From Monoplex corrugatus (lineage: Eukaryota > Mollusca > Gastropoda > Littorinimorpha > Ranellidae), in the NCBI GenBank assembly GCA_030674185.1, contig CM060312.1, forward strand, positions 72,936,737 through 73,000,736: a DNA stretch of 64,000 nt, written 5' to 3'. Positions 1 through 11,547 of this stretch are shown in pieces. Each line of letters starts with the position of its first letter. The first letter of the stretch is position 1. The translations under genes and the position numbers were made by a program. The notes below the pieces were generated by a model that saw only the letters and a list, made by a program, of their open reading frames with translations, was not told where the DNA came from and made no database searches.

Positions 1-750
1 GGACCTACAAAACCTTGTGAATATACTAGAAATTGAAAGCAAAGGTAAGGGGTTGGAACTAAACAGCAGGAAGACTGAAGTCATGGTGATCAGTAAAAAA
101 CATGAAATCCCCTCATGCAAAATAACAGCAAATGGCACAAGCCTGACATAGGTTAATAAGTTCAAATACCTGGGAACGGTCATTTCATCAGATGGCAGAT
201 GCACATCGGAAATGGCCGGCAGAATCGGCCAAGCCAAAACAGCATTCAAGAAGATGACAAGCATTCTTACCAACAAATGCCTGTCAGTTAACATCAGGAA
301 GAGAGTCCTTGAATGTTATATAGAACCAATACTGTTGTACGGATGTGAGGCGTGGACAGTCAGCAAGCAAAGCCAGAGCAAGATTGAGGCAGCCGAGATG
401 TGGTTTCTAAGAAGAATGTTGAGAGTTCCATGGACAGCAAAGAAAACAAACGAGACAGTCTTGATGGAGGCAGATACAAGTAGATCACTCATAAGGAAGA
501 TTAGAAAAAGACAGGCAACATTTATAGGCCATTTTATGAGGAAGGGGGATTTGGAGCATCTGGTAACATCAGGAAAGCTGGAGGGAAAGAGAGCACCAGG
601 TAGACCCAGGGAGAAAATGCTAGACGGACTTGCGGAGTGGCTGAGGATGAGGAGGGTGGAGGAGATGCTTGGGGCGGCAAGAGATAGAGATAGATGGAGG
701 TCCATGATCACCAACGCCATGCGGCAAGGCACCTGATGATGATGATGAAT
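1..750 (+). mobile_element. 3' end of a non-LTR retrotransposon (LINE)
   Basis: The plus strand encodes the C-terminal part of a reverse transcriptase polyprotein. The frame holds YLGTVISSDGR, then ILTNKCLS, LYGCEAWTVSK, EMWFLRRMLRVPW, RQATFIGHFMRK and GKLEGKRAPGRPR, ending at a stop near 736. These motifs are typical of the post-RT region of RTE/I-like LINEs common in invertebrates. An in-frame TAG at 149-151 breaks the frame, so the copy is dead. The element ends in a short (GAT)n tail at about 733-750, as many RTE-type elements do. The 5' part lies outside the window. LINE identity is secure; the clade is not. Confidence 0.85.
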
Positions 751-775
751 CAGATCCTATATAGACTTGAGAATA

Positions 776-925
776 CTAAAGCTCAGCTAGTGGCACATTA
801 TCTTCTGGGTCACTCTGCGCGTTGTCATCCCCTAATTCTTCATTCAATTCAATATCTGACTCCTCTAACATTTCTTTTTCATATTTTTCCAATTCTGCAA
901 AAATATCTCCTAACTCTATGACCAT
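776..925 (-). CDS. Unrecognised acidic 49-residue ORF
   Basis: A short ATG-to-stop frame encodes an acidic peptide, rich in Glu and Asp, starting MVIELGDIFAELEKYEKE. Its ATG sits inside the outer tip of the left Penelope inverted repeat and the rest runs into flanking DNA, so the frame was created or interrupted by that insertion. I do not recognise the protein. It may be a chance ORF or the remnant of an acidic region of an older element. Confidence 0.2.
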   Translation of the reverse strand: MVIELGDIFAELEKYEKEMLEESDIELNEELGDDNAQSDPEDNVPLAEL

Positions 926-1106
926 TGTTTTGTGAAATTATAATAGGCACAATCTTATTATAATTTACACATATATCACGCCTAAACGAATATTATCCAT
1001 CAAGGAATTTCACTTACTTTTTGTTAGGCCTGATCGGTTCAGCGAACCCTCGTCAGACTGGTGGGCAGAGGCTTGTTGTAGAACTACTCAGTTGTGAGAA
1101 CACTTC
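917..1106. repeat. Left 190-bp inverted repeat of the Penelope-like element
   Basis: This segment is the reverse complement of 3000-3189. I compared it across its length and found no mismatch. Identity starts at TATGACCAT (917) and stops at CACTTC (1106). It contains CTGACGA followed by a GGTTC-GCT-GAACC hairpin when read from the inner side. Confidence 0.9.
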
Positions 1107-1575
1107 ATGATGTATTTTATGGCTGTCTTTAGTGCTTCAGATAGCATCTTCTTAATGGTTATATTATCTGGTGTTTCGCATGGGAAGATCCACGGTGCAT
1201 ATCTCTTGTTTTCATCCTTATCAGTAGCACACCCTGTGATGGTAGGTGGTCTGCCTTTCTTGTGTTTTCTTTTTGGACAATAGTGAGAGATGTCTGCGTC
1301 CTTCAATTCTTGTTGTCATATTGAGGGAGAGATACAGTCCGAGTTCTCTACTGTCCTTCGACATTGAAATCACTGTCATAGAAGGTTTTTGCAACGATTT
1401 CTGCGGTATAATCCACGTCTAGGCTAGGATATAGTGCTTTGACGTCAAGGGAGCCTATTATTATGTTTTCTTGGATTTCACATTTGTTTATTTCTTCTAT
1501 TGAAGCTAACAATTCTTCTGTGCTCTCGCATGAAGTAATTTCGTCTTTCCAGACATTCTTAAGGATACGAAACAC
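1088..1575 (-). pseudogene. Inverted fragment of Penelope reverse transcriptase
   Basis: Two minus-strand frames cover the N-terminal RT. The frame at 1348-1575 contains IIGSLDVKALYPSLDV, the RT motif that holds the first catalytic aspartate. The frame at 1088-1306 contains GCATDKDENKRYAPW and then ITIKKMLSEALKTAIKY. The reading frame breaks between them. After the shared MLSEALKT segment the copy jumps directly into the terminal repeat, so everything downstream in the RT is deleted here. Confidence 0.75.
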
Positions 1576-3022
1576 CAGACAATATAACCATTAAGAAGAT
1601 GCTATCTGAAGCACTAAAGACAGCCATAAAATACATCATGAAGAACCACATATATAGGTTCGATGACACCATCAAGAAACAAGCAAATGGTGGCCCTATT
1701 GGACTTGAACTAACAGGTGAACTGGCAGGGATTTTCATGGTTTGGTGGGACAAGCAGGTATTAGGCAAACTGAGAACAGTAGGGATCCGAGTCCTGATGT
1801 ACAAATGATATGTAGACGATATTAATGTCATCCTGATAGCTCCAGACAGTAGACTGAGATACCTCAACGAAGATGGTGAGGAGGAACTCATAATTGAGGA
1901 GGATAGAGGAGAAACAAGGAACAGTGAGGAAAGAGGGATCTCCTTATTAAAAGAGATAGGCAATAATATACATAAGTCGATCCAACTAGAGATAGACTAC
2001 CCATCCATGCATGAAGACAATAAACTCCCCCTTCTCGATATCAAAATGTGGGTTGAAGAAGTTGAAAAAGAAGACAACAGGCACGTTAAGGTAGTAATGC
2101 ATGAGTACTACGCAAAGGAAGTATCTACCAAATCTGTCATACATGCCAATTCAGCCATGCCCAGAAGTACCAAAAGGACTGTATTAACCCAAGAAGTACT
2201 GCGCATACTACTTAGATGTAGTCCTAGGCTCCCGTGGGAAATGACAGTCAGGCACATTAACAAATTTATGATGCGCATGCAGTACTGCGGCTACAGCAAG
2301 AAGTTTAAGACCCAAATAGTCAAATCTGCCCTGGCAGCTTATGAACAGATCAGAAACAAAGATGAAGAAGGGGAACAGCCGATGTACAGGCCGAAAGCTC
2401 GGAAGAGAGCAGAGAGGAGAGAGGAAAAGAGAAAGAATAAACAGGAATGGTATAAGAAAGGAGGATATGAGAGCGTAGTCTTTGTCCTTCCAACACCAAA
2501 ATCCAAACTGAAGAAAGACTTTGAATGTGAAATCAAGAAAACTAACATAAAGATAAGAGTAGTAGAGACATCAGGGAAGTCAATCAAAAACATCCTCCAG
2601 CGATCCCACCCGTTTCCCAACAGAAAATGTAATGACCAACAAAATTGTATGGTATGTGCAGGGAGTGAGAAGGGGGGATGCAGGGCAAACAATATCACAT
2701 ATCAAATAGTGTGTGATAAATGTAAATCTGTTTACTATGGAGAGACCGCCCGCAATGGCTACAGTAGGGGTTAGAACACATGGCAGTCTATAAGAACAAA
2801 GATAATGACTCAGTCCTCTATAGACATGTTAATACTACACATAAACATGAAGAAAACACACCTGAGTTTGTGATGACAGTGACAGGCAAACATAAAAGTG
2901 CACTGGACCGACAAATCAGTGAAGCAGTCCAAATACACAACACCCCAAGCAACCTACTGATGAACAGAAAATCAGAATGGGGTCACACACGGATAGTGAG
3001 AAGTGTTCTCACAACTGAGTAG
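1566..3022 (+). pseudogene. Penelope-like reverse transcriptase and GIY-YIG endonuclease, broken
   Basis: The plus frame reads ETPDNITIKKMLSEALK, then KKQANGGPIGLELTGELAG, a stop at 1806-1808, and YVDD immediately after it, which is the RT catalytic motif. A long frame (2007-2774) follows with a basic linker, a Cys-rich stretch (CNDQQNCMVCAGSEKGGC) and YQIVCDKCKSVYYGET, the start of a GIY-YIG nuclease. A stop near 2772 separates this from the rest of the nuclease (2780-3022), which has VLYRHVNTTHKHEE and ends in the inverted repeat. At least two nonsense mutations make this copy inactive. Confidence 0.85.
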
Positions 3023-3189
3023 TTCTACAACAAGCCTCTGCCCACCAGTCTGACGAGGGTTCGCTGAACCGATCAGGCCTAACAAAAAGTAAGTGAAATT
3101 CCTTGATGGATAATATTCGTTTAGGCGTGATATATGTGTAAATTATAATAAGATTGTGCCTATTATAATTTCACAAAACAATGGTCATA
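3000..3189. repeat. Right 190-bp inverted repeat of the Penelope-like element
   Basis: This is the partner of 917-1106. The last coding residues of the endonuclease ORF (SVLTTE) and its stop lie inside it, so the left end carries an antisense copy of the ORF tail. Confidence 0.9.
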
Positions 3190-5100
3190 AAATTAAGTAA
3201 CGCCTATATGGCTGAAACAAGAAAACTCTCAGCATGGATCTCCTAATTCCTCTTCAGTTTAATCAACCATTTGTGACCTGCCAGCATGAAATCAGTCTTA
3301 ACTAGCATTTTGGGTGTCTTGAGATATTCAGATCACTGGACAGTGTACATTCTGATTATTTTGGTACTTGAATAAAGCTTGTACTCCAAAAAATGTACAA
3401 GTTATGTATGTTTAAAGTAATTAAGTTGTATGATGGCCATTATGAGAAAACAGCCTCTATTAAAGTTTTTATGTACTCTCCTACACATTTTCCTTAAATT
3501 TCTTTATTTGGTGGCTTTAACCTGGCTTGTTTATAATTTTAGCTGTCATTATCTCAAAGGTGCACCAAAGAGCTTTCTGTCAAAATATTACATGTGGGGA
3601 TACTGTACAAGTTACGGTTCACAATAAGAGACAAAAAGAGATACTTCTGGTAGGAAGCTGCGTTCTTTTTGCTGCAATCAGTGCATTAAAATACTATTTT
3701 AAATTAATTAATAGTATTTTTTCAAGAAAAAAATTTCTGTGAGGGATAGATTATAGGCCACAAAAATCAATTTTGAGAAAAAGTCAAGACAGCCCAGATA
3801 GACCCTCAGTCAGCTTGTCAGTTCCTAGTGCCGTTTGACTGACTGCGAGTTAAGACTGAATTGGTGGTGGGAGGTCACATTTCGTCAAACTTGACACTGA
3901 TACTCGCTGTAGCAGCCATGGTGGAATGCGGTCAGTTTCACTCTCAACTCGCTGTCAGTTTTCTCATGCTCTTTGTGAATTAGCGTGGTACTATGGCCTA
4001 AAAATAGTTTATAGCAATATGTTCGTGCCAGAGCTTTGCCCTAACAAACTTTCCGAGTTGCCGTGACTAAGCGTTCAAGGTCACGGTGTGACGAAAAAGT
4101 ACTGTGCACATGCTCCCAGCTGCTCCTGGAATGAAATCTAGAGGCCGGTTTCAGGAATCCTGGTTACTCCTGGTCTGAACATAAAAGTAGCAATGCCGCA
4201 TGAAAAATTGAAATTGGGTTTTGAGTTAAAAGATTTATATGGTTTTGAAGATATTGTTGTTCTGAGTAAAAAGCAGTTTAAATTTTTCAGATCGGACTAT
4301 TAGTTCACGAGATATTCGTCAAAAATTTCTTAAATTTTGGTACCCACGTTTTAGTGGGACAAAGAAGAGATGTGTGGGACCAGCTGTCACAGAACAAACC
4401 CATCAAATGGCATGGTATGCTGATTTTGCTGGAAATGACATTCATTTTGTAATTGTAAGAGACAGACAGGACCAAATGTCATAAAATTTTGATCGTTGAT
4501 GTATTTTTGTATGCCGAATTGAATGAAACCATTATCGTAACTCTGTGACGAGCCATTTTTGTCTTATTACAGGAAACATGTGATGTTTGACATGTTTTAT
4601 CTGTTTTTCATTAATAATTGCCCATATTGTATTAATAACAGACAAAATTGAAGCAAAAAACAAAACAAGGATATATAATCATTTCATGAGATAGATATAA
4701 AATCATTTTGCTCATCGTTCAAGTGTCTTATTACTGCAAATTAAACCAAAAAAGTCACGACTCGCTACTTCAGTAGTCTTATGAATAATTTGTAATATTT
4801 CTTCAGTTTCTGTACATATAAAAGGAAATCTGAGAATCAATGACTTCTGGAATCACTTAAATTGTTGAAATATTAAAAATTAATGCATGCTTTTATGCTG
4901 CAGGCTATCCAAAAATATCATCTGATCAATATTCTACTAAAAACTAAACACACACACATACACATACAACACATACACACACACAGAGGAAAACATATCA
5001 GACAAGATTTTTGCACAGTACATTTGATTTTTATTTTATTCATCAGTGTTTAGAAAACTGACTGACTGACTGACTGTGGATGAGTCAAGTCCCCGAACAC
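3190..5100. other. AT-rich intergenic or intronic DNA, nothing recognised
   Basis: This is AT-rich unique-looking sequence. Short frames of 60-70 codons (3430-3742) are hydrophobic and unsupported. A small CACA stretch lies at 4948-4986 and a (CTGA)n run at 5058-5077. No transposon ends, SINE boxes or conserved peptides were recognised. Confidence 0.5.
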
Positions 5101-5178
5101 TTAGCACAGCCAGCGTCCAAAGAAAACTTCTGGAAGGATATGGGACCACTCGCCTTTCAGGAACAGGTCACTTAACTC
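5101..5178 (-). CDS. Candidate terminal exon of an unknown gene
   Basis: On the minus strand an acceptor-like TATTGTAG precedes a 25-codon frame that includes LSDLFLKGEWSHILPE and ends in TAA. An AATAAA-like polyadenylation signal follows about 65 bp downstream (TTTATT on the plus strand near 5033). I do not recognise the peptide. Its phase does not match the donor of KDM5 exon 20, whose leftover T would create TGA with this acceptor. It may be chance. Confidence 0.15.
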   Translation of the reverse strand, partial: ELSDLFLKGEWSHILPEVFFGRWLC

Positions 5179-5652
5179 CTACAATAGAGAAATATATGAA
5201 TTTCTGCATAATATATACTATTCATTGAGAGACTGGAAAGGAAAGGAAACCATAATGCATAGTCTCCACATCAATATTACTTTAACATTAAGCCCAAACT
5301 CGCGACTTTGATTTTTAGCATATTACTGGTAAAAATCCACCAAAGCAGAGCAATCCTGCTAAGTGTTTCCAGTGTAGTCTTGCCCTTTAATACGAATCAA
5401 TAATAGGCTACTACTAAATAAGATGCAATCTTCCCGTTAAAACAAATTAATGACAATAGGCATATCCTTTCCAGATACTGACTACAAACTGAAACAACTA
5501 CGTAGGCTAATGGATGGCCTACTTTACAAATAATACAACTCAGCCTTCTATTCAGTTTCAAAACCTAAATAAAGAATATTATAACAATGAACAAAAGATT
5601 TTGTTTTGTGACATTCTAAATCTGTGTGTATTAGTGTGTGTGTGTGTGTTGT

Positions 5653-5653
5653 C

Positions 5654-5695
<42 letters not shown>

Positions 5696-5769
5696 GATCA
5701 TGCCTGTTAACAATGACTTGGATATGAATGTACTGGGGCCTATTTACTTATTTATTCATTTTTTGCTCT

Positions 5770-5839
<70 letters not shown>

Positions 5840-6040
5840 CATGTCAAGGAAAGTACAATGACTTGCACAGAATTGTTTGTTGATTTGAAAAAAAAATTAT
5901 TTAGATCTGTTTATTCATTCATTTAAAATTTGAGAGAGAGAGAGAGAGAGAAGTACAATGACTTGCACAGAATTGTTTGTTGATTTGAAAAAAAAATTAT
6001 TTAAATGTTTATTCATTCATTTAAAATTTGAGAGAGAGAG
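5653..6040. repeat. (GA)n tracts with a tandem duplication of about 100 bp
   Basis: Long GA runs occur at 5653-5695 and 5769-5836. A block reading AAGTACAATGACTTGCACAG onward appears twice (about 5850 and 5951). Each copy is followed by an A-run, a TTTATTCATTCATTTAAAAT-type stretch and another GA run, so the tract was duplicated together with its flank. Confidence 0.85.
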
Positions 6041-6155
6041 AGTTGGAGGAGGCGGGTTACCCCTCTGTTTGGGCAAACCCATTTTCCACGGCCCCGCGAA
6101 GCCCGTCGATCACATAGTATTTTTAGTAGTAAGCTCACCCGTCATGGGGTGAGCA

Positions 6156-6188
6156 CACAGACATCTAAGATTATCTTAGATGTCTGTG
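6156..6188. repeat. Perfect 15-bp hairpin
   Basis: The arms CACAGACATCTAAGA (6156-6170) and TCTTAGATGTCTGTG (6174-6188) are perfect reverse complements with a 3-base TTA loop. The context GGTGAGC/GCTCACCC extends the symmetry partly outward. It resembles the tip of a MITE, but I could not define outer ends. Confidence 0.8.
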
Positions 6189-7351
6189 GGTGAGCAGGTC
6201 TACACAGCGACATGCGAATTAGCATGACCTCAGGAAGGAAATGGTTGACAAACCAAGCTTCGGCTAACAACTCCGAATCGAGTTCAAACGCAGTAGTCCT
6301 TTTCTTGAAAAATACAATGTTATAGATAAAACAGAACTTGATCTGTTGATTGCTAGATCTAGTCTTTGACAGCACAAAACTTGCCGAGCTGAAACTTGCA
6401 CAGCGTTCTGTTTCGCGTTGTAGGCCTACTCAGGCTACTGGCGTCGGCACATTCCGACGTTGATCTGGTACAGATCCTCATGTAAAAAGTTGGCGTACGG
6501 CCGTATTTTACATCAAATTGATTTCATATTACACTAATATATAGAAAAAAGCATGTAAAATCGAATCCCGCCGACGACAAGTTCCAAAAATGGCGACTTG
6601 CCTGCAAACTTTTCCGATGAAAAAAAGCAAAACTTTGGAAGCGTCGATCTCTGTTCGAAACTGGCACACATAGCTGTCGTCGGGATATATCATTCTGTTA
6701 CATTAATTCTCATTGGCTGCAAAATTACAATGTGACTGGTTCACAAATATAGCCGTACCGACCGAAATAGTGAAGCATCCCGAACAAACTTTGATTCTAA
6801 ACGCATACCGTCGCCGCGATTGCGCCCGAAACGCGGATTTTCAACTTTTTCATCAAATAACTAATTCCATTTTCGCTCTAAGTATATAGAAAGACAATCA
6901 TTCAAATCTTTATTCATTTCTTATTCACATAAGACAAAAAATAAGAATGAAACACCGATTAAAGAGGCAGTAATACTTGATTGAACTGAAGACCCCCCCA
7001 GTTTTGCGGCCGGCCCCGGTTTTCCCCAGTTTTTGGTACCACAAATTTGACGTCGCGTTTCGGTTCGCACGGCATTGAGAAAACAAGTATTTGCGGAAAT
7101 TTCCAAAGATTTTTCACCCAGGTGGTACATCATCTTCATCGCCACTGTTGTCGCTGGCGTGTCAACCTCAGTGTTGGCTTCACATTGAACAGGACAACTT
7201 ATTTCTAGCTAAAAATGTGGCTCCAAGACCAAATGATTTGTTGCCTGACTACCCGAGTCACAACAGACAAAATTAAAATCTATGGGTAGAAAGGATTAGA
7301 GATTACAAAATGAACAGCTTGACACACACACGCACACACACACAGACTTAC
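6189..7351. other. Non-coding stretch downstream of KDM5 exon 20
   Basis: The region is CpG-richer than its surroundings around 6380-6850 and 7010-7080. A minus-strand fragment near 7120-7160 reads ASDNSGDEDDVPPG, an acidic peptide like those near piggyBac N termini, but it is followed by a stop and no TTAA-bounded element was found. The PHD3 exon expected next in KDM5 was not recognised. Confidence 0.4.
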
Positions 7352-7694
7352 ATAAAGGAACATCAAAACCATCCTTGTTGACCTTGAGCTGCACCTTGTC
7401 TTTACGTTTCACTTTCTTCTTTACTGTTTTCAGGACAGCAGATCCCGGTTCCGCCTTGATTTTTTTCGGGGGCGAACTACCTGTCTCTCCAGCAGCTTTA
7501 TCTCCACCAGTGTTGACGCTAGCACCCTCACTGTTCTTTTCTTGGTTTACCTTCTTCCGTTTCAGCTTCTTTTCCTTCAGTGCCTTCAGTTTGGCCTTGA
7601 CATTCAAACTCTCCTTGTCCTTGATACGTTTCATCTTGACTGGTTTCTTTTCTCGGACCTCTTTCAGTGCTCCAAATCCCATGTTCTCTGTATC
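7352..7694 (-). CDS. KDM5: KDM5 exon 20: lysine-rich C-terminal region
   Basis: The acceptor TTGCGCAG precedes DTENMGFGALKEVREK; the donor is TTAT|GTAAGT. The 114 codons are strongly basic (LKALKEKKLKRKKVNQ, VKKKVKRKDKVQLK), matching the Lys-rich linker between the PLU-1 tail and PHD3 in KDM5A/B and Lid. The donor shows that at least one more exon follows, starting in phase 1. A functional NLS role is likely from composition but is inference. Confidence 0.85.
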
Positions 7695-7753
7695 CTGCGC
7701 AAATCCAACAATGATTGTTTGCAGTTACAGTCAAGACTTATCTTAATTAAAGC

Positions 7754-7895
7754 AGTGTGAGTGCAAATGTGTGTGTGGGTGTGGTGTGGTGTGGTGTGGT
7801 GTGGTGTGGTGTGGAGTGGTGTGGTGTGGTGTGGTGTAGCGTGACGTTTTGTTGCGTTGAAGTGTGGTGTGTGTGTGTGTGTGTGCGTGCGTGCG

Positions 7896-7947
<52 letters not shown>

Positions 7948-8280
7948 TGTGTGCGTGCATGTGTGCGTGTGTGTGTGTGAGCTTGTGTATGTGAGACAGA
8001 GACAAGAGACAGTGTGGGTGGGTGGTGGTGGGATGGTGTGTACATGTGTGTAGTATGATGTGGTGTGGTGTGGTGTGGTGTGGTGTGTTGTGGTGAGTGT
8101 GGTGCGGGGTGGGTGTGGGTGTGTGTGAGAGAGAGAAGAGCGTTTTGCGGCTCTGCATATCACTGCATGTATGCGCATGGGTAGACCAACACAAAAGGCA
8201 TCAATACACACACGCACACGCACGCACGCACGCACGCACGCACACACACACATACACACAACACAAAACAGACCTGACAA
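7754..8280. repeat. Compound GTGGT, GT and TGCG microsatellite
   Basis: The intron between exons 19 and 20 holds (GTGGT)n-like runs at 7772-7838, then (GT)n and (GTGC)n at 7866-7978, a second GTGGT run at 8058-8095 and CACG/CGCA runs at 8206-8260. The six-frame ORFs across it (poly His-Thr, poly Cys-Val) are artefacts. Alternating purine-pyrimidine content favours Z-DNA. Confidence 0.95.
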
Positions 8281-8338
8281 TCAAGGCACCTGATATCCAA
8301 ATGCATATGACAGGACTGCACTTTCCAAAGTTTATCTC

Positions 8339-8362
8339 CTCTCCCTCCCTCCCTCCCTCCCT

Positions 8363-8459
<97 letters not shown>

Positions 8460-8482
8460 CCCTCTCTCTCTCTCTCTCCTGG
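8339..8482. repeat. (CCCT)n and (CT)n microsatellite
   Basis: A short (CCCT)n run leads into about 110 bp of CT repeat with a few interruptions. It directly abuts the SINE that starts at about 8483. Confidence 0.95.
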
Positions 8483-9293
<811 letters not shown>

Positions 9294-9508
9294 CTGAAAG
9301 TCCAGAAACCTGGTGTCCCCATGCAGGTGGCAGGCCTGCAGAAGTTTCCAGATGTGCTGCGTCTCGTCCAGGGACACCTCCAACAGGTCACCCTCCATCA
9401 TCAGTTCCTCCAGCGTTGCACGCAGCTTGTCCGGCATCTCCATCACCGGACAATCCGACTGACGAGGCACCAATGGAGTTTTGCGCGCATGTTTGCGAGG
9501 GGAGCCAT
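9294..9508 (-). CDS. KDM5: KDM5 exon 19: conserved [13 protein letters not shown] segment
   Basis: The acceptor GGTGCAG and donor TTTCAG|GTTTGT bound 2 + 71 codons. [20 protein letters not shown] followed by IWKLLQA is nearly identical to vertebrate KDM5A ([20 protein letters not shown]). A basic patch, [14 protein letters not shown], precedes it. This is the short helix-forming module between the EHAYSS region and the Lys-rich tail. Confidence 0.95.
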
Positions 9509-11210
9509 CTGCACCAAGAGGAAATAAGTCATGGCAAGATTAGGAGGCAATATTCACATTAATGAGACCAGTGAGGGTTACATCTGAGATAACAGAGTAC
9601 AAGGCAGGTCAATAACTCTATCCTCCTGTGTTCAAGCTCTGGCTTCTGGTAACGCCACTCAAACCAGACAGATAAAAGAGCAGAGCCTTGAAAAAGAGTG
9701 ATCTGAGTCTCCCACTTCCAGGACAGTTCCTCTCCAGAAGGGTCAATGAAAAGTCTGGTTAAAGTCTTCATGAAGCCAGTCCATCCACTGATTTTATTTT
9801 CATAAGCGCAACTGAAGAGAACAGCCCACAACAAAAGTCCACTGGAAGAGTTTGTAGAGGTAATATGCTCCCTTAACCCTTTGACTCCCACACCCTATCC
9901 ACCAACTGCAAAAAAACTTAACCCTCTGACTCCCTCATATTATCATAGGGTGAGGGAGTCAAAGGGTTAAGTTTTTGTTTTGCTAGCATGGTTGAGTATG
10001 CAGGATGCTGATGGACAGGATGCGGGAGTCAAAGGGCTAAGAGTCTTCGGGAATCAGTCAATTCATTCCACAGCATGCTATGTCTATCTTGCTGCAATGG
10101 TCCATGTTCGCAATACTGAAGTCTTAGAACCCCATAAACCAGATTTTGTAGCTATTGGGATGTAATGAAAATGTATAAACTGAGTGTTTGCATAAGATCA
10201 TGGTCACACAGCTGCAGAGGTAAATTCAGATGTCTGACCTACAGGCATCTTCTAACGAACCACAGTATCATGGACATAACGCAAATGTCTCTACAATCAT
10301 TTACATCAGACATGAAAGGACTCGCCCACTGTGGCCACATTCATAGCTAGACATGGCCTGATCATGTAGATGGCGAGTGAAAGGAGGACTCAAATCAAAA
10401 ACAAATACATATGCCACAGCTGTTCCAACCCTATCCTTTAGTTGCAGAAGCCCCTAGCTGTGACCTGACCTTATTTCAGCCGGAGAGGGCTGACCATGCA
10501 CATTATGCCTGCTGATAGTGGTTGTGCAGTGGAAGGAAGAAAAATAAGTTAGTTATTAAATACTCTTAGATTTTACAGCGCCTTTTAACAGTCTATCTGA
10601 TATATAAATGACCGTGCTGCTGATACAAACAGCTTTAAAATGATACCAAACATGACCAGATTAGTCCAGTAGGCTATGCTACCACATCCTGTACAAAACA
10701 GGCTTAATTTCACGGAGTAGAGCGAATTTGTCAATACGGTGGGTTTTTTTGTAACTTTCAAACCCTCCAGCCAAGCTTCTGAGGTTTTCACACACTATTA
10801 AAGCTATGTCACACAAACTTCAACACTTCAGGAAGGGTCTCCACTTCATTAAAAAATTTTCACCTCAGCAGGGAAGGACACACATAGTACAGACCATTTC
10901 CATTCTCTTTTCTTGTTTTAGTGCACGCACAATCATGAGGAGAGGGAGAGAGGAGCGAAAGTTATTAGTCACAATGACCCATATATTTCATGTCCACGTG
11001 CACACACACCTATAAGGTATCAGCCATAATGACCTACTTATGACCACTCCAATTGCAGTTAAACAATGGTGATAAGACTGACTGCTTGCAATGAGTGCAA
11101 TGATTTTTCTGATTTTTTCCTATCAACTAGACTGCAAGACATATGACATACCACAAATCAAGAGCAAGCATGCAATCACACAAAAGAAAAATAATGAAGA
11201 TCTGACTTAC
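9509..11210. other. Intron 18-19 of KDM5
   Basis: The intron contains the fold-back MITE at 9873-10040. The remainder (9509-9872 and 10041-11210) shows no repeats beyond short T- and A-runs and no recognisable coding. Confidence 0.6.
9873..10040. mobile_element. Fold-back MITE, TTAACCCTTTGACTCCC family, copy 1
   Basis: The outer ends are TTAACCCTTTGACTCCC (9873) and GGGAGTCAAAGGGCTAA (10040). A second, nested pair occurs at 9918 (TTAACCCTCTGACTCCC) and 9954-9970 (GGGAGTCAAAGGGTTAA). The TTAA termini suggest a piggyBac-mobilised element. Related copies lie at 20790, 46260 and, degraded, at 48546. Confidence 0.8.
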
Positions 11211-11547
11211 TAGCAGCCACTTTCGACACAGAAGAGTAGGCATGCTCAGAGGACATGCCCAAGGACGGTACCACAGGAATGTCCACCTCTGCCCCAATGT
11301 CCTCCGTCATGGACTCCACTTCAGGCTGAGACGACTCAACCTTATCCAATGCACCACCAGGTGAAGCTGACCGGTCCTCATCATTGGCTGAAGCCTCAAC
11401 ACTAGTTTTGACACCACCACTGGCCACACTCTGTGAGCGGCCGAAAGCCGACTGTGTCACTGAGGCTAGATGACCTTGAAGTTCAGGGTTGGAAGCTGCC
11501 TTGCGCAGTTCTGCGCTGATGATCTTTTCTGTCTTCTCTCGAGCTGC
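11211..11547 (-). CDS. KDM5: KDM5 exon 18: post-PHD2 helix and acidic linker
   Basis: The acceptor TTTGCAG and donor GCTA|GTAAGT bound 112 codons + 1. It begins [18 protein letters not shown] and [10 protein letters not shown], as in KDM5A, then becomes a low-conservation Ser/Glu/Asp-rich linker and ends in [11 protein letters not shown], another family signature. The linker is shorter and less structured than in vertebrates. Confidence 0.95.

Larger units (their letters stand above)
917..3189 (+). mobile_element. Rearranged Penelope-like element with 190-bp inverted ends
   Basis: The element is bounded by inverted repeats (917-1106 and 3000-3189) that look identical base for base. Inside, the plus strand carries a reverse transcriptase and GIY-YIG endonuclease typical of Penelope-like elements. 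The left third carries an opposite-strand piece of the same RT. The two copies meet head to head near 1566-1580 and both contain the segment ITIKKMLSEALKTAIKY. This looks like one element whose 5' part is an inverted partial duplicate, an arrangement known for this group. Internal stops make it non-functional, yet the unmutated repeats indicate recent origin or conversion. I see no target-site duplication. Confidence 0.85.

Noticed and set aside
3040..3085. Complete hammerhead ribozyme in the Penelope repeat
   Set aside because: CTGACGA and a hairpin are present, but the expected GAAA is GATC and flanking strands do not form stems I or III by eye.
6921..7145. Acidic peptide SDNSGDEDDVP as an additional KDM5 exon or piggyBac
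   Set aside because: A stop follows within four codons, no acceptor fits the needed phase, and no TTAA inverted ends were found.
7664..8280. Long ORFs of His-Thr, Cys-Val or Ser-Leu repeats here and at all other CA/GT/CT tracts
   Set aside because: They are six-frame translations of dinucleotide repeats with no conserved domain.
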